Shown piece after piece: positions 63,573 to 64,000 of a stretch of 64,000 bases of DNA. This DNA comes from Neisseria subflava (GTDB taxonomy: Bacteria > Pseudomonadota > Gammaproteobacteria > Burkholderiales > Neisseriaceae). The notes beneath the pieces are model-generated. The model saw nothing but the letters and a program-made list of their open reading frames with translations, was not told the DNA's origin and did no database searches. Positions within the stretch are counted from its first letter, which is position 1. The number at the start of each line of letters is the position of its first letter. Position numbers and translations under genes: made by a program. The stretch lies in contig NZ_CP039887.1 in NCBI RefSeq assembly GCF_005221305.1, positions 744,001 through 808,000 of the forward strand, in the 5' to 3' direction.

Positions 63573-64000
63573 ATGACTGCCAACCAACGCTACCGCAAAG
63601 CTTTGCCCGGTACGGATTTGGAATATTACGACGCGCGTCAGGCGTGTGAAGACATCAAACCAGGCTCTTACGACAAGCTGCCGTACACAAGCCGCATTTT
63701 GGCGGAGAACTTGGTCAACCGCGCAGACAAAGTCGACCTGCCTACGCTGCAAAGCTGGCTGGGCCAGCTGATTGAGGGAAAACAGGAAATCGACTTCCCT
63801 TGGTATCCTGCACGCGTGGTGTGCCACGATATTCTGGGTCAGACAGCGTTGGTGGATTTGGCAGGCTTGCGTGATGCGATTGCCGAAAAAGGCGGCGATC
63901 CTTCCAAAGTGAATCCGGTGGTGCAAACCCAGCTTATCGTCGACCACTCTCTGGCCGTTGAATGCGGCGGCTACGATCCTGATGCCTTCCGCAAAAACCG
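63573..64000 (+). CDS. acnD: 2-methylcitrate dehydratase AcnD, 5' part (cut by window edge)
   Basis: 142 codons of an aconitase-superfamily protein: MTANQRYRKALPGTDLEYYD and the PYTSRILAENLVNR, FPWYPARVVCHDILGQTALVDLAG and QLIVDHSLAVE blocks match the AcnD/AcnA group. The short N-terminal lead before YDARQA and the prpB-prpC context favour AcnD, the Fe/S enzyme that dehydrates 2-methylcitrate together with PrpF, over housekeeping AcnA. TAGGAGAA is a strong ribosome binding site. Confidence 0.85.
   Translation, partial: MTANQRYRKALPGTDLEYYDARQACEDIKPGSYDKLPYTSRILAENLVNRADKVDLPTLQSWLGQLIEGKQEIDFPWYPARVVCHDILGQTALVDLAGLRDAIAEKGGDPSKVNPVVQTQLIVDHSLAVECGGYDPDAFRKN

Overview
The window is chromosomal DNA of a Neisseria species, most probably a commensal of the subflava/flavescens/mucosa side of the genus and not N. 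meningitidis or N. gonorrhoeae. Almost every intergenic space carries the Neisseria DNA uptake sequence GCCGTCTGAA, usually as an inverted pair that doubles as a terminator. The flanking bases are almost always AG (AG-DUS dialect), with a minority of AGGTCGTCTGAA (mucosa/sicca dialect) and a single AT-DUS pair. The proteins (PurL, GuaA, GyrA, UvrC, RecO, NrdAB, PrpBC-AcnD, GshA, QueH) read as betaproteobacterial housekeeping enzymes. There are no rRNA or tRNA genes, no insertion sequence, no CRISPR array and no prophage that I can see.

Layout. 1-4300: end of a small lipoprotein, malate dehydrogenase, PhoH-like ATPase, AzlCD amino-acid exporter, RlmB. 4480-12870 is the accessory part: a redox/electrophile-stress cluster (LysR regulator, MdaB-type quinone reductase, aldo/keto reductase remnant, OsmC protein, thioredoxin-like protein, ArsR regulator, old-yellow-enzyme reductase). 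The last gene is broken by about 4.1 kb of foreign, AT-richer DNA. That block has Haemophilus-type uptake signals, a 24-codon shard of a Pasteurellaceae glycogen synthase, the tail of a helical protein, one intact autotransporter adhesin and one dead autotransporter. It contains no Neisseria DUS.

12930-30320: RluB, PdxH, Dut, a small membrane protein, GuaA, GloB, a hypothetical protein, an HNH nuclease-like gene bracketed by mucosa-type DUS pairs, PurL, Rep helicase, a fumarate-type (class 1A) dihydroorotate dehydrogenase of streptococcal appearance, ArgD and an RlmK-like methyltransferase. 30380-41930: RhlE with a strong promoter and a structured leader, the scattered leucine genes leuB-leuD-leuC with small genes between them, GshA, CorA and a hotdog thioesterase. 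42056-50239: GyrA, UvrC, AroD, a SatP acetate/succinate transporter, a plant-type ferredoxin, a hypothetical protein and NrdB. An Abi-family gene sits between nrdB and nrdA, and two NrdR-like boxes lie in front of nrdA.

54098-64000: a small secreted basic protein, QueH, a patatin-like lipoprotein, RecO-PdxJ-AcpS, a Nudix hydrolase with its partner gene, then the 2-methylcitrate (propionate) genes prpB-prpC-acnD, the last cut by the window edge. The 760 bp in front of prpB holds no conventional gene. It does hold a highly structured hairpin RNA candidate behind two palindromes, and a 31-codon leader-like ORF with its own promoter and ribosome binding site.

The most unusual material is the Pasteurellaceae mosaic at 8671-12755, the ncRNA/leader region at 60402-60790, and the Abi gene inside the ribonucleotide reductase locus. 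All coordinates and repeat matches were read by eye. Family names rest on motif recognition from memory, not on database searches.
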